A stretch of 64,000 nucleotides of DNA from Hymenobacter radiodurans. Lineage in GTDB: Bacteria; Bacteroidota; Bacteroidia; Cytophagales; Hymenobacteraceae. Both the position numbers and the translations under genes were made by a program. The notes below the pieces were generated by a model. It was not told the DNA's origin. It did not search any database and worked only from the letters and a program-made list of their open reading frames with translations. Each line of letters begins with the position of its first letter. Position 1 is the stretch's first letter. Below, in pieces: positions 28,933-37,911 of this stretch. The stretch covers positions 3,752,001 to 3,816,000 of the forward strand of contig NZ_CP037922.1 in NCBI RefSeq assembly GCF_004355185.1, written 5' to 3'.

Positions 28933-29630
28933 CCAAGCTTTTTTTCTCTGAGTACGAAGAAGCCGACCAGCCTCCCATCACTCGTCCGTTGGCCATTTTC
29001 GGGGCTGGCGGACTTGGTCGTGAAGTACTCATGCTGATTCAGCAGATCAACGAATACGAGCCTACCTGGCATATCACTGGTTTCTATGACGACGTGCGGC
29101 CGCAGGCAGACTCTATTCATGGCGTGCCCTACTTAGGTACTGCCGCTGACCTCAATGCTGTAACCGAGCCACTCCACGTAACGGTAGCGGTGGGCAATAG
29201 CCGGAGCCGGGCCAACGTGGCTGATAAACTCACGTCGCCGCAGCTCTCTTTTGCTACGCTCATTCACCCGGCCGTAGCTTGCGCGCCTTATCAGCAGGTA
29301 GAATTGGGCGTAGGCTGCATTATTAGCCAAGGGTGCATCCTGACCTGCGATATTGTATTGGGCAAGCATGTCCTTCTCAACCTCGGCTGCACCATCGGCC
29401 ACGATGCGGTATTGGGCGATTGTTGCTCCTTAATGCCGCACGCCAATATTGGGGGCGCAGCTCACTTGGAAACCGGCGTGTATTTGGGTACCAATGCCAC
29501 CGTCATCGACCGAGTGCGCGTGGGTGCTTACGCCATTGTAGGGGCCGGAGCCGTTGCCGTCCGCGATTTGCCCCCCAGCTGCACCGCTGTAGGTGTCCCG
29601 GCCACTGTGATTAAGCGGCACTCTGTTTGA
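28929..29630 (+). CDS. Sugar O/N-acyltransferase, PglD/NeuD family
   Basis: ATG at 28929 overlaps the preceding stop as ATGA. 233 residues: an N-terminal Rossmann-like nucleotide-sugar binding part (LAIFGAGGLGREVLMLIQQIN) and a left-handed beta-helix with hexapeptide repeats, including the catalytic-type His in TIGHDAVLGD. PglD acetylates the C4 amine of UDP-4-amino sugars; the neighbouring aminotransferase would make that substrate. N- versus O-acetylation cannot be told from sequence alone. Confidence 0.88.
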   Translation: MTKLFFSEYEEADQPPITRPLAIFGAGGLGREVLMLIQQINEYEPTWHITGFYDDVRPQADSIHGVPYLGTAADLNAVTEPLHVTVAVGNSRSRANVADKLTSPQLSFATLIHPAVACAPYQQVELGVGCIISQGCILTCDIVLGKHVLLNLGCTIGHDAVLGDCCSLMPHANIGGAAHLETGVYLGTNATVIDRVRVGAYAIVGAGAVAVRDLPPSCTAVGVPATVIKRHSV

Positions 29631-29666
29631 GTGACTACTAAAGTAGGCCCGCAAACATAAACGAAC

Positions 29667-29757
29667 GTCATGCAGAGCGCAGCGAAGCATCTCGTTGGCG
29701 GTAGTAACAAGTAACCCAACATCAGCACACGAGATGCTGCGCTCCGCGCTGCATGAC
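29667..29757. repeat. Copy 1 of a ~90-bp hairpin repeat
   Basis: The left arm CGTCATGCAGAGCGCAGCGA...AGCATCTCG and right arm CGAGATGCTGCGCTCC...GCATGAC are near-perfect inverted copies separated by an unrelated ~35-base loop. A second copy with a different loop lies at 51406-51500. It sits between the acetyltransferase and aminotransferase genes. Confidence 0.8.
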
Positions 29758-29815
29758 CGCCTTTTGAAACTCAGCTTAGCTATACATTACACTATCTACC
29801 CGCCCTTATCACCTT

Positions 29816-30964
29816 ATGCGCAGCCAAGACCACGACCGTATTTTTCTTTCCCCGCCCCACCTTGGTCGTCACGAGCTGAACTATGTGCATAAGGCTATTG
29901 AGGATAATTGGGTAGCCCCTGCTGGCCCCAACATTACGGGCTTTGAGGCAGATATCTGCCAATTCACCGGCGCCCCCCATTGCGTCGCGCTCAACTCGGG
30001 CACTGCCGCTATTCACCTGGGCTTGATTTTACTGGGCGTAGAAGCTGGCCATGAAGTACTCTGCTCCTCCTTCACTTTCGTAGCTACGGCTAATCCCATT
30101 GTATATCTGGGTGCCACGCCAGTTTTTGTGGACAGCGAGCCGCAGACTTGGAATATGTGCCCAGTGCACTTGCGCGAAGCCATAGAAGACCGCCTGCGGC
30201 ACGGCAAAAAGCCCAAAGCGCTGCTGCTGGTTCACTTATACGGCATGCCCGCCCAGCTGCGTGAGATAATAGCTATAGCCGACGAGTACAGCATTCCGGT
30301 GCTCGAAGATGCGGCTGAAGCCCTGGGCTCTTGCTACGACAAGCGGGCGCTGGGCACCTTCGGGTCAGTAGGTGTTTTCTCGTTTAACGGTAATAAGATT
30401 CTGACTACCAGCGGTGGCGGCGCCCTTATCACCAACAACGCCGAGCTAGCCCAACAAGCTCGTTTTTTGGCTACCCAGGCTAAAGACCCGGCCCCCCACT
30501 ACCAGCACTCCGCCACGGGCTATAATTACCGCCTCAGCAATATCCTGGCGGGCATTGGGCGGGGTCAAATGGAATTGCTGGACGACCGCGTAAAAAAGCG
30601 TCGCGAAATTTACGCCTGGTACCAGCGCAACCTCGCCGACTTATCAGCCCTAGAATTTGCCCCCCAGGAGCCTGCTGGCAGCCGCTCCAACCGTTGGCTC
30701 ACCACCATCCTCCTCGACCCTGCCCACACCAGCGTCACCCCTGAGCAGGTCCGCCTCCACCTCGAAACACGCAACATCGAAGCTCGCCCCCTCTGGAAGC
30801 CCCTGCACCTACAGCCCCTCTTCCAAAATGCCCCCCAGTACGGCGGCAGCGTCTGCGAGGATCTGTTTGAACGCGGCCTCTGCCTGCCCTCCGGCTCCGC
30901 TATGACGGATGAGGATTTGCGGCGCGTGGCCGGCGCTCTGCGTGAAGCAATTGGTAGTATCTAG
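29816..30964 (+). CDS. DegT/DnrJ/EryC1/StrS aminotransferase (PglE-like)
   Basis: 382 residues, fold type I PLP enzyme. Typical blocks are FLSPPHLGRHELNYVHKAI, ALNSGTAAIHLGL, VLEDAAEALGS, and VFSFNGNKILTTSGGGAL, where the Lys of GNK binds PLP. The family aminates UDP-4-keto-6-deoxy sugars; PglE members start with this same SPPHMxxxE-like opening. With the upstream transferase and acetyltransferase it forms a probable diacetamido-trideoxyhexose (bacillosamine-type) cassette, but the dehydratase (PglF) is not in the window. Confidence 0.9.
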   Translation: MRSQDHDRIFLSPPHLGRHELNYVHKAIEDNWVAPAGPNITGFEADICQFTGAPHCVALNSGTAAIHLGLILLGVEAGHEVLCSSFTFVATANPIVYLGATPVFVDSEPQTWNMCPVHLREAIEDRLRHGKKPKALLLVHLYGMPAQLREIIAIADEYSIPVLEDAAEALGSCYDKRALGTFGSVGVFSFNGNKILTTSGGGALITNNAELAQQARFLATQAKDPAPHYQHSATGYNYRLSNILAGIGRGQMELLDDRVKKRREIYAWYQRNLADLSALEFAPQEPAGSRSNRWLTTILLDPAHTSVTPEQVRLHLETRNIEARPLWKPLHLQPLFQNAPQYGGSVCEDLFERGLCLPSGSAMTDEDLRRVAGALREAIGSI

Positions 30965-31066
30965 ACTATTCTATACCAGATGATTAGTCAGGGATATTTA
31001 TAATTCTATTAAAGATTTCTAACCAAGCTGATATTCAACTTTCTAAAGTATGCTGTTATAACTCTT

Positions 31067-31218
31067 GTGGCTGTTGCAAAAGTCTGGCAAGAGGCCGAAA
31101 CCAGGTTATTCGGATCCCCACCCGCCGCCAATTGGTGGCGCTGCTCAAGACTTTTTAGCCCTTACTTGGCGCTGATGCGACCCAGCAGGTTCCCTACGGG
31201 GACTTTTGCAACAGCCAC
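31067..31218. mobile_element. 152-bp miniature element with IS1182-type ends
   Basis: The ends are perfect 18-bp inverted repeats (GTGGCTGTTGCAAAAGTC and its complement), whose first 16 bases are the same as the inverted repeats of the IS1182-family element at 35197-36686. The interior has no plausible gene. It is best read as a non-autonomous derivative (MITE) mobilised by that transposase. No clear target duplication is visible. Confidence 0.8.
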
Positions 31219-31516
31219 TTACGTTATGTTTAGCAACTTTCCCAGGACTCGCGTCTTCAACTTAGTATCGGCTTGTTACCATAAAAGTCCAGTTTTCGCT
31301 ACCTGATCAGGCTCTTCTCCCTTGGTTCCCACTACATCGCCCGAACTCCGTCGTTTGGCCTTTTTACTCGGTTTATCTCGCCCGCATCTGTGGCTGTGTT
31401 CGAAGCCTACGCCTATCCTCCACCAGCGCCCCAGGCAGTTCCTTGCCGACGCCCGCGCAGCCCTTAGAACCGGCGATTAAGGGCGGCAGGAAGCTGCCGG
31501 TGAAGGATTATAAAAG
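31219..31516. other. Intergenic stretch with a possible coding relic
   Basis: After the miniature element there is no full gene. On the plus strand 31322-31480 reads as a protein-like 52-residue fragment (VPTTSPELRRLAFLLGLSRP... ADARAALRTGD) with only a TTG at its head and a stop just upstream. It could be the end of a disrupted gene. Nothing else is recognised. Confidence 0.3.
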
Positions 31517-31550
31517 ACAAAGGTCCTGGCTTGTAGGCCAGAACCTTTGT
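31517..31550. terminator. Terminator after the DUF4394 gene
   Basis: ACAAAGGT-CCTGGC pairs with GGCCAG-A-ACCTTTGT around a short loop. It lies 30 bases after the minus-strand stop at 31580. Confidence 0.7.
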
Positions 31551-31579
31551 GCCTTCGCGTAATCCCTGGGGAGTTCGGC

Positions 31580-33211
31580 TTAGAAACCTAAGCCAATTGT
31601 GAATCCACTCATGGCACCCGCAAAGTCCGAAATCGTACTAGAAGAAACTTGCGTGGCCCTGCCTCTCTCTAAGTCAATTGTGTACAGCCGCGTAAAGCCA
31701 GGGGTAGACAGAATAGCGTAGCCCTTGTTGCTGGTGCTGCCGATATCGAAGCCGTCACGCACTTCGGAGTCAAGGCCCAGATCGCCGACCTCGACGAGGC
31801 GGCCTTCGTTGGGGGGAGTCTGCAAAAAGAGCTTGTCGCGGCCGATCACATATAGGTTGGTCGTGGTGGCACCCGCCACATTATTGCTGTAGGCGGCGGC
31901 CGTGATGCTGGGGAAGCCCGGATTAAGGCGACGATCCTCCTCCACCACCCCGTCTACCGGATTCACCCGCAGATTTTGGCCGTTGCTACTCACAATGCGC
32001 AGGCGATCGGCGACGGGATTGAAGTCGAAGCCGAAGGTAGAATTATTCTCCAGGGAGGCACTCAGGGGCGTGACTAGGGTCGCCACGGCGGTAGCAGGAT
32101 TGATCGAGTAGAGGCGGGCATTGTCCGTGCGGTAAAAGCCGGAAAAGTCCCGGATCTGACTCCCCACCAAGGCATACAATTGCCCCGTGGCCGGCCGGAA
32201 ATCCAAGCCATAAATGAAGTCGGAGGCGTTAGGCAGGCCCGTGATCGTCTTTTGCACATAGCTGGCCCGTGGGTTGGTCGGGTCGAAGATGAAGAAATAG
32301 CTAAAGTATTCATTGACTCGCGCCTGGGTTGAATACGCACTATAGGCCACGGGCTGCGTCGGAATGGCGATACCGGCGTAGTCCAGGGTAGCCGCATACT
32401 GGGCTAGGGGCTGGGCGGCGCCCGTGGCCAGGTTGACGGCGAAAAGCGTGGGCCGCCCGTTGACTGGGTATAAGCCCAACGCCGTACCCGTCTTCGCATC
32501 AATGTCAAAGCCGCCGTTCCCGCTCACGGGCAGGTTCAGATTGCCCACGGGTACGAGCGAGCCCTCGTTAGGTGGGTTAACCAGGTACAGCTGCTGGTTC
32601 TGGGTGTTAATGGCGTAGAGCGCAGTCGTCGCGGCGCCGGATGTGTTGCTAGTGTACGCGACGCCGGTCAGCGTAGCGCCCACCGCGCCATTAATAGCGC
32701 CATCGGTCGCGGCCACGGTACCGGTCTCGGGGTTAATCCGTAGGTTCTGGCCTGCGCTGGTCACGAGGCGGATGCGGTCGACGGTGGGGTTAAAGTCGAA
32801 GCCTACGAGGTTGCCCGCCACAGCCGGGCTGAAAGCCTCGGCACCGATGGCCCGCGCGGCGCCCGTGTTCTGGTTGATCACGTAGAGCCGGCTCGCACTG
32901 CTCACCCCGTAGAGTTGACCCGTGGCGGGCCGGAAGTCAATGGCTAAGAGCGTTTCGCCGCTACCGAGGCCAGTGAGGGCCACGGAACTGGTGCGGGTAG
33001 CGGCATTGGCCGTGGAGTAGCCATCCAGCCGGGTGCCGCCCGCTAAGGCATAAAACGCAATATCTTGGCCTAGCGGGGGAAAGGTGGGGATGGTCGGCGG
33101 CGTCGGAGTGGGTTTGGGGAAATACTGCTCCAGAATGTCTTCGCAACTCGTGAGCGAGGACAACAGGAGAACAGCCGCGCCCCAGGTGGCAAGAGAAGAA
33201 GGTTTTAGCAT
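31580..33211 (-). CDS. Lipoprotein with two DUF4394 domains
   Basis: 543 residues. The N-terminus is a lipoprotein signal (SLATWGAAVLLLSSLTSCEDILEQYFP, Cys as anchor) with a Pro/Thr linker. Two tandem ~235-residue DUF4394 units follow, each with the pattern LLAIDFRPATGQLYGV, VGFDFNPTVDRIRLVTSAGQNLRINPETG, LYAINTQNQQLYLVNPPNEGSL and GGFDIDAKTG; the second half repeats these as GLDFRPATGQLYAL, FGFDFNPVADRLRIVSSNGQNLRVNPVDG and FLQTPPNEGRLV. The two units probably form one beta-propeller. No function is known. It is intact, in contrast to its frameshifted neighbours. Confidence 0.85.
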   Translation of the reverse strand: MLKPSSLATWGAAVLLLSSLTSCEDILEQYFPKPTPTPPTIPTFPPLGQDIAFYALAGGTRLDGYSTANAATRTSSVALTGLGSGETLLAIDFRPATGQLYGVSSASRLYVINQNTGAARAIGAEAFSPAVAGNLVGFDFNPTVDRIRLVTSAGQNLRINPETGTVAATDGAINGAVGATLTGVAYTSNTSGAATTALYAINTQNQQLYLVNPPNEGSLVPVGNLNLPVSGNGGFDIDAKTGTALGLYPVNGRPTLFAVNLATGAAQPLAQYAATLDYAGIAIPTQPVAYSAYSTQARVNEYFSYFFIFDPTNPRASYVQKTITGLPNASDFIYGLDFRPATGQLYALVGSQIRDFSGFYRTDNARLYSINPATAVATLVTPLSASLENNSTFGFDFNPVADRLRIVSSNGQNLRVNPVDGVVEEDRRLNPGFPSITAAAYSNNVAGATTTNLYVIGRDKLFLQTPPNEGRLVEVGDLGLDSEVRDGFDIGSTSNKGYAILSTPGFTRLYTIDLERGRATQVSSSTISDFAGAMSGFTIGLGF

Positions 33212-33436
33212 GCAAATAAGAGTATAGGATGGAAGAAAGAAAGTATAGCACCACGATGGTTTTCCCCTACGTAGGTCTCCTCTAGTTGGATTGCTAGAAG
33301 TCTATAATTTTGCAATTCCTTGGTTCGAGGCGGACGGCGCTCCCCAAAGAGCGGACGGTAGGTAACGACAAAACAGGCCCGGCGCCGGCTGCCCATTGGC
33401 TTTGGCGAAGGCACCTTCCAGCAACCCCGATGGCCG

Positions 33437-33903
33437 TCAGGGTCCTACGGCCCTTCGTTCGTCAAAATAGGTGCTCTTTAACCGCCGTCGTAGCTTGGCG
33501 GGCAGACCCTGGCCCTGCTCATAGCCTTCTACCAGGGCTCGTTCCTTCGCCCGGCGAAACCGGAGCCGTAGATACAGGCCGGGCGCCACGCCCCGAGCAG
33601 CCCGAGGTTGACCAGCACGCTGCCGACTTCGCCGGTATTGTTATTGGCCCCCGCGCTGGTCAGGGCTTGGCCGAGCGTGATCACCGCCGCGAGGGGAATC
33701 GTGAGCAGGCCAGCCCCTGCCAAGTGCTTGCCTGATTGGCGGTGGAGTGCAAAGTAGCGGTGCAGGGCCTGCACGGTATCCTGGCGCGTCCCCGCGGTCA
33801 GGGCAGGGGGCGCTGCTGCCGGACGGGGGTCCGGTTGGGCAACGCTCAGCCGCGGGTGCAGGCTGCCGAGCAGCAGCAGGCGGACCAACAAGAAGTAACG
33901 CAT
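33437..33903 (-). pseudogene. Small exported membrane protein of unknown family, frameshifted
   Basis: ATG at 33903 starts a signal peptide (MRYFLLVRLLLLGSLHPRLSVAQP). A charged segment (ALHRYFALHRQSGKHLAG) and two hydrophobic segments follow. As written the frame ends at 33529 in an implausible tail (WRPACIYGSGFAGRRNEPW). Adding one base to the four-C run at 33591-33594 instead gives LLGGVAPGLYLRLRFRRAKERALVEGYEQG... KSTYFDERRAVGP, a natural basic cytoplasmic tail, and a protein of about 155 residues. I do not recognise the family. Confidence 0.6.
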
Positions 33904-34320
33904 GAGCGGCGATTCAGGGGTAGAACATATCCCTTCTAAAGTAGAACGTTTTCCGCTAGGACCTATCAGTAACCGTCCGCTGAGCCACGGGCGAGAATCA
34001 AGGGCCTTCCCTGCCCGAACACCTAGCCTATAGCCAGCGCCAAGGCTGGACGCAGGAAGGAGAGCCAGTGGGCGCTTTTCACCCCGAGCCGCCGGGGATG
34101 GAGCCACTCAGCTGGACGCTCCCCTGCCAGAGGCGGAGCGACCATTCCTAAAAGTCTACATTATAGCCTCAAACTGTTTCATGATGAACAGGTTACGGCT
34201 ATGCAAATGGCTGTAGAGAAGTCGAGAATGGGGAAGTTATGGTTTGGCGAAGCCTCGGGATTGCGGTAGGTTTACCTACTGCCCGGTTCCGGGCTGGATT
34301 CCTTCTCTATCCCTCTGACT
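33904..34320. other. Intergenic region between two divergent envelope genes
   Basis: No convincing gene, RNA or hairpin is seen. The open frames here lack signal peptides and protein-like composition. It must hold the promoters of the two flanking genes, but no TAnnTTTG box is evident. Confidence 0.5.
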
Positions 34321-35024
34321 ATGAACCCCATTTCCTTCCCTATCCGGTTACGTTTTCCCCCGCAGTCTGCCCGCGGCTGGTTATCCCGCTGGGCCTGCGG
34401 CTGGCTCGTCGCCCTGCTGCTCGGCCCCGGGCCCTGGGTGCAGGCGCAAGCCCCGGATTCCACGGCGCGCCCGGCAACCCGCCGCTTCCTGTCCGACCCC
34501 CAGGTAGCGGCCATCCCCGCCCCCGGCGCAATGTGCTGAAGCTCAGTCCGCTGGTGGTCGTGGGGCATCTCTCGGCCTTTTACGAACGGACCCTGACCGA
34601 CCGGCTGACGGTAGTCCTGGGTTACGGGATCGGGGGTAAGAACCTGGATTTTGGCCGCTCCCTGGACGAGAGCAGCTTCACCTACCAGCGCGCCACGCTC
34701 GAAGGGCGCCGCTACGGGCACCAGCGGGGGCTGCAGGGCTGGTATGTGGGCCCGTATCTACGGGCCGGCCCCCTGCGCGCCTCTTACTTCCGTGCTGACC
34801 CGCCGGGTCCGGGCACCTGGCAAACGGAGCAGGCCTGGCTCTGGCATCCCGGCGCCTTAGTGGGTCACCAGCTGCTCACCCGCTGGTTCGTCCTGGATAC
34901 CTTTCTAGGGCTGCATGCAAAAGTGATCCAGGGAAGCCTGCAGTCCACCAATCAGTTCGTGGAGGCGATGACCCAGCCGGGGGTGGGGCTGCGCGTGGGC
35001 TGCAGTGTGGGCGTGCCCTTTTAG
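34321..35024 (+). pseudogene. Outer-membrane protein (DUF3575-like), frameshifted
   Basis: ATG at 34321 begins a signal peptide (hydrophobic WACGWLVALLLGPGPWVQAQ). The frame stops at 34539, but the adjacent frame continues as RRNVLKLSPLVVVGHLSAFYERTLTDRLTVVLGYGIGG... to GLRVGCSVGVPF. Restoring one C in the five-C run at 34520-34524 gives a single protein of 234 residues. The 'VLKLSPL..FYERTL' opening and C-terminal Phe resemble DUF3575-type barrels. Function is unknown. Confidence 0.6.
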
Positions 35025-35196
35025 TCTCCCTAGCGGGGATCAAGCCCGCCCAGGCTGCGCCGTCGAGGCCGCGTCGCCGCCAGGGAAGAACAGACGACGC
35101 GGGCGTTTGGGTCACCGGTGAAAAGTAGACAAACGGTAGAAACGATCGCCTAGTTAGGTTACTTTGTTTCTGCGTTTTACCCTTAACCTAATGGGC

Positions 35197-36686
35197 GTGG
35201 CTGTTGCAAAAGTCAACTTCCTGCAGGCGTGCGAGGTTGGTAACGTATGCTCGGCTTTCATCCCATTCGGACTTCGCTGCTGAAGCTGGTGCCTACGCGC
35301 CATTTCTACCAGCAACTGCTGCAGACCGTCGATTTCAGCTTCGTACGGTCCCTTTTTGCCCCTTTTTACAGCGCGGGCGGCCGTCCCTCGCTCGATCCGG
35401 TCGTGTTTGTCAAGTTGCTCTTGGTGGGTCACTTGGAGAACATTACTTCGGATCGCAAACTCTTGGAGCTGGCGCAATTGCATCTGGGCATTCGCGCCTT
35501 TTTGGGCTATGACCTGGCCCAGCCCTTGCCCTGGCACAGCACCCTGTCGCGGACGCGGCAACGCCTGCCGGTGGCCGTCTTTGAAGCCTGCTTTACCCAC
35601 ATCGTCGGCCTGTGCATCCAGCAGGGCCTCGTCAGTGGCCATACCCAAGCGGTGGATTCGGCCTACATCAAGGCCAATGCGTCCATGAGCCGGCTCCAGC
35701 CCAAGCGTTCGAGGGCATCTACGGAGGCAACCAACACTGTCGACCCTACCAACGCCCCGCCCATCACCGCTTCGGAGGACCGCCTGCAGCATATTCAACG
35801 CTTCCATGCCGCGATTCGTAAGGCTGCCCCGACCAAAAGCGGACGACTGGTGAGCAACCTGACCCACTACAGTCCGGCGGATCCGGAGGCCCGGATTTGC
35901 TTCAAAACGGGCAAAATTCGCCAATTAGCGTACACCGCCAGTGTGAGTGTCGACGCGGCGCAGCACGTGATCACCCACATCCACGCGGACCTGGCCGACT
36001 GGCGCGACAGCCGGTATTTACTCGCCATTGTCGACTCCACGCAGCAGCGCTTGCAGACCTTTGCGCTGGCTATGACCACCGTCGTCGCCGATGCCGGGTA
36101 CAGCTCCGGGGAAAACTATGAGCAGCTGGAAAAGCGGGGCCTAACCGGCTATATCCCGGCCCATGGCAAGTATAAGGCCGAGCACGCCGGGTTTACCTAC
36201 GATGCGGTGACGGACCGCTACACCTGTAGCCAGGGCAAACAACTGGTTTTTGATAAGCTGATCCTTGATCGGCAAGGCAACCCGAAGAAACGCTACTGGG
36301 CGAAAGCCGCCGACTGCAAGCACTGCCCGCTGGCAGCGCAGTGTAAGGGGAAGAAGGCGCGGGAAAAACGCCTGCATCATACGGTCTACAAAGGGCAGTA
36401 CGATCGCATGCTGGCGCGCTTAGCTACCCGCGTCGGCCAACGCATGCGCCGGCTGCGGGCGTCGACGGTCGAACCGGTCTTGGGCAGTTTAATTACCTAT
36501 TTCGGCGTACGCCATATCACCAAAAAAGGCCAGGCAGGGGCTGCCAAGGTGCTGTATGTAGCGGCGATGGCCTACAATCTGAAGAAGTACCTGCGCTTTA
36601 ACTCCTGGCAGCCCGGCGGGTGCGAGTTAGTGCTTCCAGCACCGGCTCCCTTTCGTTGGCTTCTACTCTCCTTTTGCAACAGCCAC
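35197..36686 (+). mobile_element. IS1182-family insertion sequence
   Basis: Perfect 16-bp terminal inverted repeats (GTGGCTGTTGCAAAAG at 35197-35212 and its complement at 36671-36686) bracket one transposase gene; total 1,490 bp. The bases GGC occur directly outside both ends and could be a 3-bp target duplication, although this is too short to be sure. The ends match the miniature element at 31067-31218. Confidence 0.9.
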
Positions 36687-36719
36687 GGCCATTATCCTAT
36701 GTTCGCCAACCCGCCCTAA
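35247..36719 (+). CDS. IS1182-family transposase
   Basis: 490 residues, apparently full length. The N-terminal helical part (SLDPVVFVKLLLVGHLENITSDRKLLELAQLHLGIRAFLGYDL) precedes an RNase H-type catalytic domain with AVDSAYIKANAS (first Asp), TVVADAGYSSGENYEQLEKRG (second Asp) and a C-terminal RASTVEPVLGSLITYFGVRH (Glu). A Cys-rich stretch (CKHCPLAAQCKG) lies between. The gene runs past the right inverted repeat by about 30 bases, so its last residues depend on flanking DNA. It is probably active and could mobilise the miniature element. Confidence 0.92.
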   Translation: MLGFHPIRTSLLKLVPTRHFYQQLLQTVDFSFVRSLFAPFYSAGGRPSLDPVVFVKLLLVGHLENITSDRKLLELAQLHLGIRAFLGYDLAQPLPWHSTLSRTRQRLPVAVFEACFTHIVGLCIQQGLVSGHTQAVDSAYIKANASMSRLQPKRSRASTEATNTVDPTNAPPITASEDRLQHIQRFHAAIRKAAPTKSGRLVSNLTHYSPADPEARICFKTGKIRQLAYTASVSVDAAQHVITHIHADLADWRDSRYLLAIVDSTQQRLQTFALAMTTVVADAGYSSGENYEQLEKRGLTGYIPAHGKYKAEHAGFTYDAVTDRYTCSQGKQLVFDKLILDRQGNPKKRYWAKAADCKHCPLAAQCKGKKAREKRLHHTVYKGQYDRMLARLATRVGQRMRRLRASTVEPVLGSLITYFGVRHITKKGQAGAAKVLYVAAMAYNLKKYLRFNSWQPGGCELVLPAPAPFRWLLLSFCNSHGHYPMFANPP

Positions 36720-36737
36720 CTTGAGGCTGCTGAGAAG

Positions 36738-36812
36738 GAAAAGGGAGGAATAAGATTCCGCCATTATGGGGCTATTGCAAGCTCGTTTGACATGACAATC
36801 CCCTCCCTTTTC
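36738..36812. repeat. 11-bp inverted repeat in the IS110 leader
   Basis: GAAAAGGGAGG (36738-36748) and CCTCCCTTTTC (36802-36812) are perfect complements 53 bases apart. They lie between the IS1182 end and the IS110 transposase start, within the stretch where IS110 elements encode a guide (bridge) RNA. Confidence 0.5.
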
Positions 36813-36921
36813 TAGGGCTACTTTGGACAGTTCCACGAGGCCGCAGAGCCTGTATCAGGATAACAAAAGACTCCCTAGAAGTCCTTGTCGCGTCATCTTA
36901 CCACCTTACTTACTGCTTGTT

Positions 36922-37911
36922 ATGGTCTCGCACGTATTATTCTCTGTCGTTGGCATTGACGTGAGCAAAGCCACGCTGGCCGTCTGTTACCAAGTGGGTG
37001 AACAAGTCAAGCACTTGGAGGTGCCCAACACCAAAGCTGGCTTTCAGCAGGTAATCAAGACGTGCGGAGCGCACTGCCGGTTCGTGATGGAAGCCACCGG
37101 CACCTATAACCTGGCCCTGGCCTATTACCTGCATGAGCAGGGTGGCCAAGTCGCCGTGCTCAATCCCTTGGTCATCCGGCGCTTTATTCAGATGCATCTG
37201 AGCAAAGGCAAGACTGACCGCAAGGATGCCCAGTGGCTGCTGCGCTATGGCCAACAGCAGACAGTCACCGTCTGGCAGCCCGAGGAATCCGTACTGGTGG
37301 AGTGCCGCCAACTCGAACAGGTGACGGAGCAACTGCTCAAACAGAAAACCATGGTCAGCAACTCGCTCGAAGCGTTGCAGCGCCAACCGGTTATCAGTAA
37401 GTTGGCCTGTAAGCGCCTCCAGCGGTTGTTGAAAGCCCTCACCCAGCAGGTAGCAGCCGTGGAGACCGAGCTGCTGACTTTACTGGAACAGCGTTTTGCG
37501 GCGGAAATGACCTTGCTGTGCTCCATTCCCGGCATCGGGCGCAAGACGGCGGGCATGTTGCTCTTGTTTGCCGGCGGCTTTACGCGCCTGGATAACTACC
37601 GCCAGCTCATTGCCATGGCGGGCCTCTCGCCGCGCGAGCACAGTTCGGGCACGAGTATTCGCGGCAAGGTGCGCATCACCAAGATGGGCGGAGGCTTGAT
37701 TCGCGGCAAACTGTTCATGTGCAGCTTCGCAGCCAAGAAAACCAACGCGGCCTGTAGCGCGCTTTTTGACCGCCTGGTGGCCAAAGGCAAGAACAAGAAA
37801 CTCGCCTTGATTGCCGTCTGCAACAAGCTGCTCAAGCAAGCCTTTGCCATCGTCAAATCGGGCGTGCCCTACCAAGCTGATTTTACCTCCAAACTGGCCC
37901 TCAACGCTTGA
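36922..37911 (+). CDS. IS110-family transposase (DEDD recombinase)
   Basis: ATG at 36922 gives a 329-residue protein starting MVSHVLFSVVGIDVSKATLAVCY, the RuvC-like DEDD domain (DVSK, MEATGTY, KTDRKDAQWL). The C-terminal transposase_20 domain has LCSIPGIGRKTAGMLL, the serine region and the closing GGGLIRGKLFMCSFAAKK. IS110 recombinases insert without terminal inverted repeats and are guided by a noncoding RNA from the element's end. Element boundaries cannot be placed from this copy alone. It lies immediately right of the IS1182 element. Confidence 0.93.
   Translation: MVSHVLFSVVGIDVSKATLAVCYQVGEQVKHLEVPNTKAGFQQVIKTCGAHCRFVMEATGTYNLALAYYLHEQGGQVAVLNPLVIRRFIQMHLSKGKTDRKDAQWLLRYGQQQTVTVWQPEESVLVECRQLEQVTEQLLKQKTMVSNSLEALQRQPVISKLACKRLQRLLKALTQQVAAVETELLTLLEQRFAAEMTLLCSIPGIGRKTAGMLLLFAGGFTRLDNYRQLIAMAGLSPREHSSGTSIRGKVRITKMGGGLIRGKLFMCSFAAKKTNAACSALFDRLVAKGKNKKLALIAVCNKLLKQAFAIVKSGVPYQADFTSKLALNA

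Noticed and set aside
31219..31516. Repeated-looking GC-rich gap considered as a CRISPR array
   Set aside because: No regularly spaced direct repeats and no cas genes in the window.
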